26,365 nt of DNA from an uncultured Pseudomonadota bacterium (lineage in GTDB: Bacteria > Pseudomonadota > Gammaproteobacteria > Burkholderiales > Casimicrobiaceae). Numbering within the stretch: the stretch's first letter is position 1; each line of letters opens with the position of its first letter. The notes below the pieces were generated by a model. That model saw nothing but the letters and a program-made list of their open reading frames with translations, did not search any database and was not told the DNA's origin. Both the position numbers and the translations under genes were made by a program. Location: the NCBI GenBank assembly GCA_937958295.1, contig CALFEY010000314.1:1-26365 (forward strand), read 5' to 3'. This document shows, one piece after another, positions 17,087 through 24,202 of this stretch.

Positions 17087-18177
17087 GTCCCCGGGGCATC
17101 CTGCTTGACCCTGACACCGATCGCGGCGAGGTCGTGTTCCGCATGACTTTGGCGCACGTAAACCGGCAGGTCGGCAGCCAGCCGGGCAAAGGTCGGATTG
17201 AGGCAATACGCCGATGCGCCGAGAAGGCGTCCGGCGTGATGGAGGACCGCTTGTGCAGCACTGTCCACCGCCGCCCGCGCGCGGAGCGCCGGCACGCGGG
17301 CGTCGGTGTCAGGGTTCCGGTCGGTCCAGGCCGCGACGGCGCGCAGCACGTCGCCCGCCTGCGCGAGTGCGACATCGATCGCTCCTAGGTGTGCAGCACG
17401 GATAGGATCGGCGTTGTCCGGCATGTAGCGGCGGGCGATCTCGCCCACCGCGACCGCCCCACCGAACCAGCACGCAGCCACCCCCATCGCCCCGTGCCAG
17501 AAGCCGGATCGCGACAAGTAGCGGCCGACGTCGCCGACGACGATACCGTGCGCCTGCGCCAGCTCGACATCCACGCTCTCGCTGTCGGCCATGCCCACGG
17601 CGGACCAGCGCCCGCGGCGCGGCGTGACGCCCGCCTGGTCGAGCGATATCGCCACCAGGAACGGCCCTGCGTCGCCGCGCCATGCGGTGACCAAGGCGTG
17701 GGTGAGCAACGGGGCGCCGGAGCACCAGTGCTTCACGCCATGCAGGCGCGCCGTACCGTCCGTCGCGATCGACAGCGCGACGCGCTCGCGCGCTTCCGCC
17801 GCCCACACGCCCCAGGTCGAGCTAGGCTCGTGCGGGAACGGCGCGTCGAGCTCTTCGTGAATGGCCAGCGCATCGGCGTGACCTTCGAAGAGACGCGCCA
17901 ACGACAGGTCGCTTCCGGCGATCGCGGCCAGCAGACGGAAGCGCGTGAGCGTGTGGCCGCGTGCCGGGAACGGCACCAGGCCATCAAGGGCCACGCAAAG
18001 GGCGCGGAGCCGTTCGGCGACGGGCTGGCTCTCGCTCGCGGCCAGCGTTTCGCTCGCCGTGGCGAGCAGGCGCTCGGCGCGCGGGATGTCTGTCACGCGT
18101 GACGTCAGGGTCGCGGCACGGCGCGCCGCGTGCTCGCGCGGGGGGAGGACAGGCTCGCTTGCGTTGATGACGCTCAT
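17074..18177 (-). CDS. Acyl-CoA dehydrogenase-like flavoprotein, divergent
   Basis: The 367-residue protein has the acyl-CoA dehydrogenase fold pattern. A helical N-terminal domain is followed by a beta-domain segment (TARLHGVKHWCSGAP, like the G-x-K-x-W-x-S-G-A motif of the family) and a helical C-terminal domain with RQSHAEHDLAAIG near the end. I do not see the Y-E-G-T region that carries the catalytic Glu in standard fatty acyl-CoA dehydrogenases, nor the classical E-x-x-x-G-S-D flavin signature. It may therefore act as a flavin monooxygenase, amine or acyl oxidase, or on a carrier-bound acyl group. A GGAG site precedes the ATG at 18177. It is the first gene of the four-gene operon. Confidence 0.78.
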   Translation of the reverse strand: MSVINASEPVLPPREHAARRAATLTSRVTDIPRAERLLATASETLAASESQPVAERLRALCVALDGLVPFPARGHTLTRFRLLAAIAGSDLSLARLFEGHADALAIHEELDAPFPHEPSSTWGVWAAEARERVALSIATDGTARLHGVKHWCSGAPLLTHALVTAWRGDAGPFLVAISLDQAGVTPRRGRWSAVGMADSESVDVELAQAHGIVVGDVGRYLSRSGFWHGAMGVAACWFGGAVAVGEIARRYMPDNADPIRAAHLGAIDVALAQAGDVLRAVAAWTDRNPDTDARVPALRARAAVDSAAQAVLHHAGRLLGASAYCLNPTFARLAADLPVYVRQSHAEHDLAAIGVRVKQDAPGTWTL

Positions 18178-18297
18178 CACGGGACTCCGAAAAGCAGGCA
18201 GCGGCCCACGACACCTCCGGGCCACGTCCCCCGCAGGTTGACATCCTGATCGGAGGGGCGTCGGCTTTCTGTAGTCCGTCAACGCATGGGACGGTCA

Positions 18298-18334
18298 GAG
18301 GCGCGGACGACCGCACTTGCGATGTCCGCGCCTC
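18298..18334 (-). terminator. Hairpin between hydrolase and acyl-CoA dehydrogenase-like genes
   Basis: GAGGCGCGGAC (18298-18308) and its exact complement GTCCGCGCCTC (18324-18334) form an 11-base stem with a 15-base loop, just after the stop of the hydrolase gene. It may end that transcript and mark the start of the next operon. No T-run follows, so it is not a classical intrinsic terminator. Confidence 0.4.
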
Positions 18335-18359
18335 CGGCGCAAAGGGTCCCGCGCGGGGG

Positions 18360-19199
18360 TCAGCCCTTCACGAAGGCGAGCAGGTCGGCATTGATCACGC
18401 TCGCATGCGTGGTGAGCATGCCGTGCGGAAATCCCGCATGGACCTTGAGCGTGCCGTTCTTGAGGAGCTTGATCGCCTTGTGGGCGGAAGCCACGATCGG
18501 CACGATCTGGTCATCATCACCGTGCAGCACCAGCGTGGGGACCGTGATGGCCTTCAGGTCTTCGGTCTGGTCGGTTTCGGAGAAGGCCTTGATTCCTTCG
18601 TAGTGCGCCTTGGCGCTTCCCATCATCCCCTGGCGCCACCAGTTGTCGATCACGCCTTGGGAAACCTTCGCGCCGGGGCGGTTGAAACCATAGAACGGAC
18701 CGGCGGGCACATCGACGAAGAGCTGCGCCCGGTTGTCCGCCAATCCCTTGCGGAAGCCGTCGAACACTTCGATCGGAAGCCCCTCGGGGTTGGCCGGTGT
18801 CTTGACCATCAGCGGCGGCACCGCACTCACCAGGATCGCCTTGGCCACGCGGCCGGAGGGCTCGCCATGCCGTGCGACGTAGCGCGCCACCTCGCCTCCG
18901 CCGGTGGAGTGTCCAATGTGCACCGCGTTCTTGAGGTCGAGGTGCTCGACGACGGCGAAGGCATCGCTCGCGTAGTGGTCCATGTCGTGACCCTCGCTGA
19001 CTTGCGTGGAACGCCCGTGCCCGCGGCGGTCGTGTGCGATCACGCGGTAGCCGTGGTGCAGGAAGAACAGCATCTGCGCGTCCCAGTCGTCGGCGGACAG
19101 CGGCCAGCCGTGATGGAACACGATCGGCTGTGCGCTCTTCGGGCCCCAGTCCTTGTAAAAGATGCGCGTGCCATCGTTGGTGACGACGATGTCGCTCAT
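18360..19199 (-). CDS. Alpha/beta hydrolase, non-heme chloroperoxidase/arylesterase-like
   Basis: The 279-residue protein is a close match in layout to cofactor-free haloperoxidase/arylesterase proteins: FHHGWPLSADDW (28-39) with the oxyanion hole, HDRRGHGRS (56-64), the nucleophile elbow G-H-S-T-G-G with Ser98, the acid Asp in HGDDDQIVP (around 228), and His259 in GFPHGM. These enzymes are cytosolic serine hydrolases. Their peroxidase activity comes from perhydrolysis of an organic acid and is often a side reaction. A strong AGGAG site precedes the ATG at 19199. Oxidative-stress neighbours make a peracid or ester detoxification role conceivable, but the substrate is unknown. Confidence 0.9.
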   Translation of the reverse strand: MSDIVVTNDGTRIFYKDWGPKSAQPIVFHHGWPLSADDWDAQMLFFLHHGYRVIAHDRRGHGRSTQVSEGHDMDHYASDAFAVVEHLDLKNAVHIGHSTGGGEVARYVARHGEPSGRVAKAILVSAVPPLMVKTPANPEGLPIEVFDGFRKGLADNRAQLFVDVPAGPFYGFNRPGAKVSQGVIDNWWRQGMMGSAKAHYEGIKAFSETDQTEDLKAITVPTLVLHGDDDQIVPIVASAHKAIKLLKNGTLKVHAGFPHGMLTTHASVINADLLAFVKG

Positions 19200-19377
19200 G
19201 TGGCTTCTCCTGTGCGTGGTGGGAGGTCGGTGGCAGGTGACGAGGGCGTCGCGCGCCCTCCGTCCAGAAGGGAAGTCTAGGGGCAAACCGTGACCTTCAG
19301 AAGACCCCGACGCCCGCCGCGTACCCGGTCCGCACCAATTCGGCGCGCCGGCACCTCCCAATGCCGACAGCGCAGGG

Positions 19378-19746
19378 CTACGTCTTCTTGCGCGGGATGC
19401 GGGCGCCGGCCTTGCGCGCCTCGGACAGGCCGATGGCGATCGCCTGCTTACGACTCGTGACCTTCTTCCCCGAGCCGCTGCGCAGGGTGCCGGCCTTGCG
19501 CTCGTGCATGACCTTCTCGACTTTCTGGCGGGCGATCTTCTTGCTCGACGAGGATTTCGCGGTCGATTTGCGCGCCGGGGACTTGCGTGCCGTCGACGCT
19601 TGCTTGGCCCCGGTGCTCTTCGTCGCGCGCTTGACTGCCTTGCGCGCGGTTGCCCTTCTGGGCGACTTCTTCGCGGTGGTCTTTCGCGAGGAGGTGCCGG
19701 GCCTCTTGGCGGTGGTTTTTGGCGAGGGTGTCTTGCGGGTAGCCAT
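19378..19746 (-). CDS. Lys-rich, histone H1-like protein with DUF6496 domain
   Basis: The 122-residue, very basic protein has two parts. Residues 1-70 are a low-complexity tail of Lys, Ala, Ser, Thr and Arg with repeats such as TAKKSPRR and TARKSPARK, like the tails of bacterial histone H1-like proteins that bind DNA without sequence specificity. Residues 72-120 match the small DUF6496 domain (KVMHERKAGTLRSGSGKKV followed by an AIGLSEARKAG segment), found in stress-linked proteins of Proteobacteria. Its likely role is nucleoid binding or compaction under stress; this is inferred. A GGAGA site precedes the ATG at 19746. An upstream ATG at 19803 would add 19 residues without a ribosome site. 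Confidence 0.85.
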   Translation of the reverse strand: MATRKTPSPKTTAKRPGTSSRKTTAKKSPRRATARKAVKRATKSTGAKQASTARKSPARKSTAKSSSSKKIARQKVEKVMHERKAGTLRSGSGKKVTSRKQAIAIGLSEARKAGARIPRKKT

Positions 19747-19962
19747 GGCGTTCTCCGATCGAAAATGACGGCCGTTGGTACGTGCGACCGCGGCGCACCG
19801 CACCGTCGCATCGAGGCAAGGTAAAGGGGTGCCCCTGCCATCGCGAGCGGACGAACGCCGGGAGGAGCGTAAGACGACGGCGACACGGGGAGTCGGCGCC
19901 TGCCCGCACCCGCGCGCAAGCCGTCCGCGCGAGCCCCTCGGCCGCCAAGCCGAGGGCCTTCG

Positions 19963-20160
19963 TCAAACCTGCGGAGGCTCGGAGCTGGGCTTTCCCAGCA
20001 CGGCGCCTTCCACCTGCAACACGGCATTGCACGACTTGCAGTGGACGGACGAGGTCGTGGCTGCCGCCGCTAAGTACTTGTGAACCTGGCCGCACCGCTT
20101 GCAACGGCCGAGCAGCCACAGCACTCCCTTGCCATCGGTATGGAGACGAACAGACTGCAT
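19963..20160 (-). CDS. 65-residue mini zinc-ribbon protein
   Basis: The protein has two C-x-x-C knuckles, Cys20/Cys23 and Cys41/Cys44, about 18 residues apart, which is enough to bind one zinc in a ribbon fold. The rest is short and weakly conserved in appearance, with a Pro/Ser-rich tail. A GGGGGA site lies 5 bases before the ATG. I do not recognise a named family. Such mini zinc ribbons may bind nucleic acid or other proteins. It lies upstream of the DUF6496 gene on the same strand with a 216-base gap and is divergent from the hemerythrin gene. Confidence 0.68.
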   Translation of the reverse strand: MQSVRLHTDGKGVLWLLGRCKRCGQVHKYLAAAATTSSVHCKSCNAVLQVEGAVLGKPSSEPPQV

Positions 20161-20576
20161 GAATTCCCCCTACCCGGCGAGGCCGGGCTCGGTGCTTCTG
20201 ACTGACCCTGCGGCAGAGCCGCAGAACGCAATGTCGACGGGGGTTAGCGAGGTGGGGCGCGTCCCTGACGGCTTGTGCCGCAGGGACCGCGCAACGGCTT
20301 CTTCGCCCGGAAGGAGCGGCAGCCGTGAACGGGATGGCAACGTTTCATGGGGCGGCATCTTCGCATGGCATGCAAAAAACACCTTGCCCGGCCGTTCAAG
20401 CTGAGCTCGCACCAGCACGGACAGACGCGGGATCGTGCCACAGCCACTGCGCCTGGGTGGCGATCGGTCAGGCAAGCACTGACGCGCGTATGCGCCATCG
20501 GCCTATGTTTGCGGCGCGGCGTTGGGGGGATAGTGCGGTCCGAAGTCTGTTACTTCGATCAACGAGGAAGCCAAAC
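20161..20576. other. 416-base intergenic region between divergent zinc-ribbon and hemerythrin genes
   Basis: No convincing gene is seen here. The frame open from 20325 into the hemerythrin gene has no ribosome site and no protein-like content. The region must hold both divergent promoters. A near-palindrome GCATGGCATGC lies around 20364-20374, followed by a short A-run. No clear -35/-10 pair stands out. Confidence 0.5.
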
Positions 20577-21110
20577 ATGCCAGCCACCCGTCAGCCCGAT
20601 GCCGTTGCCCTGCTCAAGGCGGATCACCGCCTGGTCGAAGAGCTTTTCGACAAGTTCGAAGCTACCAACGGCAAGGTCACCAAAGCCAAGCTCGCGCAAC
20701 AGATCTGCATGGAACTGACCGTGCACCAGATCATCGAGGAAGAAGTCTTCTATCCCGGGGTGAAGGAGTTCATCGACGAAGAGATCTACGGCGAAGCCTA
20801 CGTCGAGCACGACGGCTCGAAGGTTCTGCTCGCGGAGATCCTCGAGGGATCGCCCGACGACGAGTTCTACGACGCCAAGGTCAAAGTCCTCTCCGAGATG
20901 ATCAAGCACCACGTCAAGGAAGAAGAGCAGCGCGACGGCATGTTCGCGCAGGCGAAGCGCAACGGCGCCGATCTCGTGGCGCTCGGCCAGGAGATGTCCG
21001 CGCGCAAGCAGGAGCTCACCGCCACCTTCAAGCGCTCGGGCTTGCCGGCGCCGGAAACCAAGGTGATGAAGGGTGCCGAGGTGCGTCACGGGGAGCTCGT
21101 GGAAGCGTAG
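20577..21110 (+). CDS. Hemerythrin HHE-domain protein
   Basis: The 177-residue helical protein has the His and Glu pattern of a bacterial hemerythrin HHE domain: His17 (ADHRLVEELFDKFE), His50 and Glu54 (VHQIIEEE), His78, and His111/His112 with Glu116 (KHHVKEEE). These would bind a di-iron centre able to sense or handle oxygen, nitric oxide or peroxide. The C-terminal 50 residues are charged and probably flexible. I chose the ATG at 20577 because GAGGAAG lies about 7 bases upstream and because upstream codons carry no protein signal. It is a single-gene unit, with a GC-rich hairpin following it. Confidence 0.93.
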   Translation: MPATRQPDAVALLKADHRLVEELFDKFEATNGKVTKAKLAQQICMELTVHQIIEEEVFYPGVKEFIDEEIYGEAYVEHDGSKVLLAEILEGSPDDEFYDAKVKVLSEMIKHHVKEEEQRDGMFAQAKRNGADLVALGQEMSARKQELTATFKRSGLPAPETKVMKGAEVRHGELVEA

Positions 21111-21137
21111 CCCGGTCGTTCGCAAGCGCCATTTTTG

Positions 21138-21166
21138 ACGCCGGCCCCCGGGGACGGGGCCGGCGT
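21138..21166 (+). terminator. GC-rich hairpin after the hemerythrin gene
   Basis: ACGCCGGCCCC (21138-21148) pairs perfectly with GGGGCCGGCGT (21156-21166) around a 7-base loop, 28 bases after the stop. The stem is strong, but only two T residues follow, so termination would be inefficient or need Rho. Confidence 0.55.
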
Positions 21167-21278
21167 TGTCGCGTTCTGACCGGCCGTTGGGCCAGGGGAG
21201 ACCGCGAACCTCCTCCCTGCCTCCCGCCTGCCGTCCGCGATGACGTAACATCCTGTCGGAGAGTTCATCCCCGGCAGC

Positions 21279-21767
21279 ATGCACACCATCACCCGCGCTC
21301 GCCTCGCAGACGCCCGGGCCATGCTCGACCTCCAGCGTCGCGCCTTCGCGGAAGAGGGGCGCCGCGTGGGCACGCTCGAGGACGGTCGGGCCATTCCCCC
21401 GCTCGCGGAGCCGCTCGACGCGATCGAGGAGCACATCCTGCAACACACGGCGCTGGTGGCGCGGCGCGGCGAGCACATCGTCGGCGCGGTCCGCGGGGTG
21501 CTCGCGGACAGGGTGTGCGTCATCCGTGCCTTGGTGGTCGACGCCGAGCACCGGGGGGCGGGGATCGGCTCGTCGCTGCTCGCGGCGCTCGAGGAGGCGG
21601 TGGCGGATGCCGAGCGCTTCGATCTCACCACCAACACGATCATGGAGGGCAACGTGCCGTTCTACGAAGGTCACGGGTATCGCGTGATCCGGATCGATCG
21701 TCACTCGGATCGGGTCGCGCTGGCGCAGATGAGCAAGCCCGCCGCGCGCCCGTCCGCCGCATCGTGA
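21279..21767 (+). CDS. GNAT family N-acetyltransferase
   Basis: The 162-residue protein has the acetyl-CoA binding motif A, with the ALVVDAEHRGAGIGSSLL segment (84-101) containing R-G-A-G-I-G, and a late F-Y-E-G-H-G-Y segment typical of GNAT enzymes. It transfers an acetyl group from acetyl-CoA to an amine; the substrate is unknown. The ribosome site is weak (CGGAGAG, about 17 bases away), so the start is less certain. Its TGA stop overlaps the GTG start of the phosphatase gene (GTGA), so the two are translationally coupled. Confidence 0.88.
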   Translation: MHTITRARLADARAMLDLQRRAFAEEGRRVGTLEDGRAIPPLAEPLDAIEEHILQHTALVARRGEHIVGAVRGVLADRVCVIRALVVDAEHRGAGIGSSLLAALEEAVADAERFDLTTNTIMEGNVPFYEGHGYRVIRIDRHSDRVALAQMSKPAARPSAAS

Positions 21768-22324
21768 GCCGCAAGTCCATCCTCTGCATCCGGCACGGGG
21801 AATCGACGTTCAACGCCGCATGGCGCGTCACTCCCGTCGATCCGTTGCACTACGACGCACGGTTGAGCGAGGTCGGCCGCAGCCAGGTGGCGCAGGCCCG
21901 TGCCGCGGTGGCGCGCTATCCCGTTGAGGTCGTGCTTGCCTCGCCGCTCACGCGAGCGCTCCAAACGGCCCGCGGCCTTTTCGACGGACATCCCAACGCA
22001 CCGCGCATCGAGGCGGTACCGCTGTTGCGGGAGCGGGTGGAGAACAGCTGCGACATCGGCCGGGCGCCTGCTGCCATCGCCGCCGAGTTTCCGTCGATCG
22101 ACTTTTCCGGGCTCCACGACGCCTGGTGGCACCGGGACGGCGCTCCCGATGCTCGCGGCGTGTGCGTGGAGCCGGTGGACGTCGTGCAGCGGCGAGTTGC
22201 GCAGGTCAGGGAGCACGTGCTTGCGCGGCCGGAGGGTGTCATCGCCCTGGTAGGGCATGGCACCTTCTTCCTCTACCTGACAGGCAAGGTGATGGCCAAC
22301 TGCGAGATCGCAGCCCTCGACTGA
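21764..22324 (+). CDS. Histidine phosphatase (phosphoglycerate mutase-like) family protein
   Basis: The 186-residue protein carries the catalytic R-H-G-E motif (residues 10-13), in which the His is phosphorylated. It also has the second Arg in the VVLASPLTRALQTA segment and the late His in LVGHGTFF. It lacks a signal peptide and is cytosolic. The family includes phosphoglycerate mutases, cobalamin-pathway phosphatases and nucleotide or sugar phosphatases; the sequence does not decide between them. I chose the GTG at 21764 because it overlaps the GNAT stop by 4 bases and gives a start right before the first strand. No ATG lies nearby. Confidence 0.88.
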   Translation: MSRKSILCIRHGESTFNAAWRVTPVDPLHYDARLSEVGRSQVAQARAAVARYPVEVVLASPLTRALQTARGLFDGHPNAPRIEAVPLLRERVENSCDIGRAPAAIAAEFPSIDFSGLHDAWWHRDGAPDARGVCVEPVDVVQRRVAQVREHVLARPEGVIALVGHGTFFLYLTGKVMANCEIAALD

Positions 22325-22359
22325 TCGGCCGCGTGCCGCCGCGTCGCGCGCAAGGCGCG

Positions 22360-22374
22360 ATAAGTAATACTTAT
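22360..22374. promoter_or_regulatory. GT-N3-AC palindrome, possible GntR-type operator for the Bug operon
   Basis: ATAAGT-AAT-ACTTAT is a perfect 6-base inverted repeat with a 3-base spacer in the only AT-rich patch of the gap before the operon at 22490. Its core GTAATAC fits the GT-N3-AC half-site layout of FadR-subfamily GntR operators. A small GC hairpin (TCGCGC/GCGCGA, 22344-22360) abuts it and may end the phosphatase transcript. No GntR gene is in the window. Confidence 0.45.
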
Positions 22375-22489
22375 ACCCGGTCTAGGAGAACCCTATTTCC
22401 TCCTGCTGTCCTTTAGGGTCCATCCTTGCGATCCCGGCGATCCGCAATGGACGTCGAACGACAAGCATGACCGTCCCAGGAGGAAGTAG

Positions 22490-23461
22490 ATGACGATCGT
22501 CGCACGCGCGCTGCGCGCTGCCTTGCTCATGGCCGTTCTGGCGACGGCGCCGAGCTTCGCGCAGGACTTTCCCAACCGCCCCATCCGTATCGTGGTGCCG
22601 TTCGCACCCGGCGGCTCCAACGACGTGGTGATGCGCATCCTCTCGCCCGCGCTCCAGGAGCAGCTGGGCCAGCCGGTGGTCATCGAGAACCGGCCTGGCG
22701 GCGGCTCCACCATCGGCATGGGGATCGTGGCCAAGGCGCCGGCCGACGGCTACACGCTCGGCGTGGCCAACATCTCGCTCGGCTCCAATCCGTTCGTGAT
22801 GTCCAAGATGCCGTACGACGCGCAGAAGGAGTTCGTGTCCATCGGCCTCGTCGCGCTCGTGCCGCTGGTGGTGCTCGTCAATCCCACCGTACCGGCCCGC
22901 ACGATCAAGGAGTTGATCGAGCTCGCGAAGTCGAAGCCCGGCTCGCTCAACTACGGCTCGGCGGGCAATGCCAGCGGCCCGCACCTGGCCACGGCGCTCT
23001 TCGACTACCAGACCGGCACGAAGATGACGCACATTCCCTACAAGAGCGGTGGGGAAGCCGTGGCGTCGTTGCTGGGCAACGTGACCGACGTGCTTTTCGC
23101 GACCATCGCCTCGTCGGTGCAACAGATCAATGCGGGCAGGGTGATCCCGCTCGGCGTCACCACGTCGAAGCGCGATCCGAGCCTGCCCAACGTGCCCACT
23201 GTTGCCGAAGCGGGCGTGGCGGGCTTCGAGGTGTCCGACTGGGTGGGCCTCGTGGCCCCGACCGGAACGCCCCCGGCCGTGATCGAGCGCTTGAACCAGG
23301 CCATGGTCAAGGCACTCGCCCAGCCCTCGGTGCGCGAGCAGCTTGTTAAGGTCGGCACGTTGCCGGTGGGCAGCACGCCGCAGGAGCTCGACGCCTTCAT
23401 CAAGAAGGAAATGGACACGTGGTCGCGCGTGGTCAAGGCCGCGAACATCCGCGTCGACTAG
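22490..23461 (+). CDS. Bug/TctC-family periplasmic solute-binding protein, copy 1
   Basis: The 323-residue protein has a signal peptide with a likely SFA|Q cut after residue 24. It then shows the Bug signature, F-P-N-R-P-I-R-I-V-V-P-F-A-P-G-G (27-42), with N-D-V-V following, and the later VIENRPGGGSTIG segment. Bug proteins bind carboxylic acids (tricarboxylates, dicarboxylates, amino acids, aromatic acids) in the periplasm and partner TctAB membrane proteins, or act as sensors when orphan. An excellent AGGAGGAAG site precedes the ATG. It opens a four-gene plus-strand operon, with 22 bases to the next gene. No tctA or tctB gene is present. Confidence 0.94.
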   Translation: MTIVARALRAALLMAVLATAPSFAQDFPNRPIRIVVPFAPGGSNDVVMRILSPALQEQLGQPVVIENRPGGGSTIGMGIVAKAPADGYTLGVANISLGSNPFVMSKMPYDAQKEFVSIGLVALVPLVVLVNPTVPARTIKELIELAKSKPGSLNYGSAGNASGPHLATALFDYQTGTKMTHIPYKSGGEAVASLLGNVTDVLFATIASSVQQINAGRVIPLGVTTSKRDPSLPNVPTVAEAGVAGFEVSDWVGLVAPTGTPPAVIERLNQAMVKALAQPSVREQLVKVGTLPVGSTPQELDAFIKKEMDTWSRVVKAANIRVD

Positions 23462-23483
23462 GTCGCAGCCGGAGCCCGCCCCA

Positions 23484-24200
23484 ATGATCCACACGATCGG
23501 CATGCTGATTCCCGCCACCAACACGGCGGTGGAGATCGACGTCAACCGCGTCCTGCCCAAGAACTACCAGGTTCACGTGGGCCGTTTGCGCGTGAGCTCG
23601 GTGGACGAGGCGGGCTGGCGCGAGCACGACGCCGACATCGACTATCAGGCGCAGCTGCTCGGCACGCTGAAGCCCGCGGCGATGATCCTGCTGCAGACCG
23701 CGGCGAGCTTCTATGGCGAGGAGGGCTACGACGCCGCGGTGACCAAGCGCATCGCGGCGATCTCCGGCGCGCCGACCTACACCACTGCGTTCGCCATCGG
23801 CCGCGCGTTGAAGGCCATGGGCGCGCAGCGCGTGGCGATGCTATCGCCCTACAACGCCGACCTCGTCAATCGCGGGCGGCGCTTCTGGGAGCGGCACTTC
23901 GGGCTCGAGTTCCTCGCGGTGGATTCGTTCAACATCACCGACCCCATGGCCATCACCAAGCTGGGCCCCGAGCCTGCCGCCGAGGCGATCGGACGCCTGA
24001 CCAAGCTTGGCCCGGACGCGATCATCATGGCCGGGGGCGCCTATCACGTGATGAATTCCATCGACGACTGGGAGCGCCGCTTCGGCGTGCCGGTCATTGC
24101 CACCAATCAGGCGGCGATCTGGGCGGCCGTGCAGGCGGTGAACGGGCCCGAGCGCATCGAAGGCTACGGCCGCCTGCTCGCGACGATGCCCAAGGGGTAG
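23484..24200 (+). CDS. Asp/Glu racemase-maleate isomerase family protein lacking cysteines
   Basis: The 238-residue protein has the two-lobed fold pattern of the maleate isomerase/arylmalonate decarboxylase/Asp-Glu racemase family: IGMLIPATNTAVE near the start, LLQTAASFYGEEG at the first active-site loop, a TTAFAIGRALKAMGAQRVAMLSPY segment, and IIMAGGAYHV at the second loop. Family enzymes use a Cys at one or both loops. Here the first loop has Thr/Ala and the second has Ala, and the whole protein contains no cysteine. The first loop resembles the Thr/Ser-rich oxyanion pocket of arylmalonate decarboxylase. It may be a non-catalytic partner of the next gene product or use other chemistry. It lies 2 bases upstream of that gene. 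Confidence 0.85.
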   Translation: MIHTIGMLIPATNTAVEIDVNRVLPKNYQVHVGRLRVSSVDEAGWREHDADIDYQAQLLGTLKPAAMILLQTAASFYGEEGYDAAVTKRIAAISGAPTYTTAFAIGRALKAMGAQRVAMLSPYNADLVNRGRRFWERHFGLEFLAVDSFNITDPMAITKLGPEPAAEAIGRLTKLGPDAIIMAGGAYHVMNSIDDWERRFGVPVIATNQAAIWAAVQAVNGPERIEGYGRLLATMPKG

Positions 24201-24202
24201 GC

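Noticed and set aside
20325..20576. Longer start for the hemerythrin-domain protein
   Set aside because: No ribosome site and no domain in the extension, while ATG 20577 has GAGGAAG in position and starts just before the first helix.
21138..21166. Classical intrinsic terminator after the hemerythrin gene
   Set aside because: The stem is perfect but lacks the following T-run, and the nearby TTTTT lies on the wrong side for the plus strand; kept only as a possible hairpin terminator.
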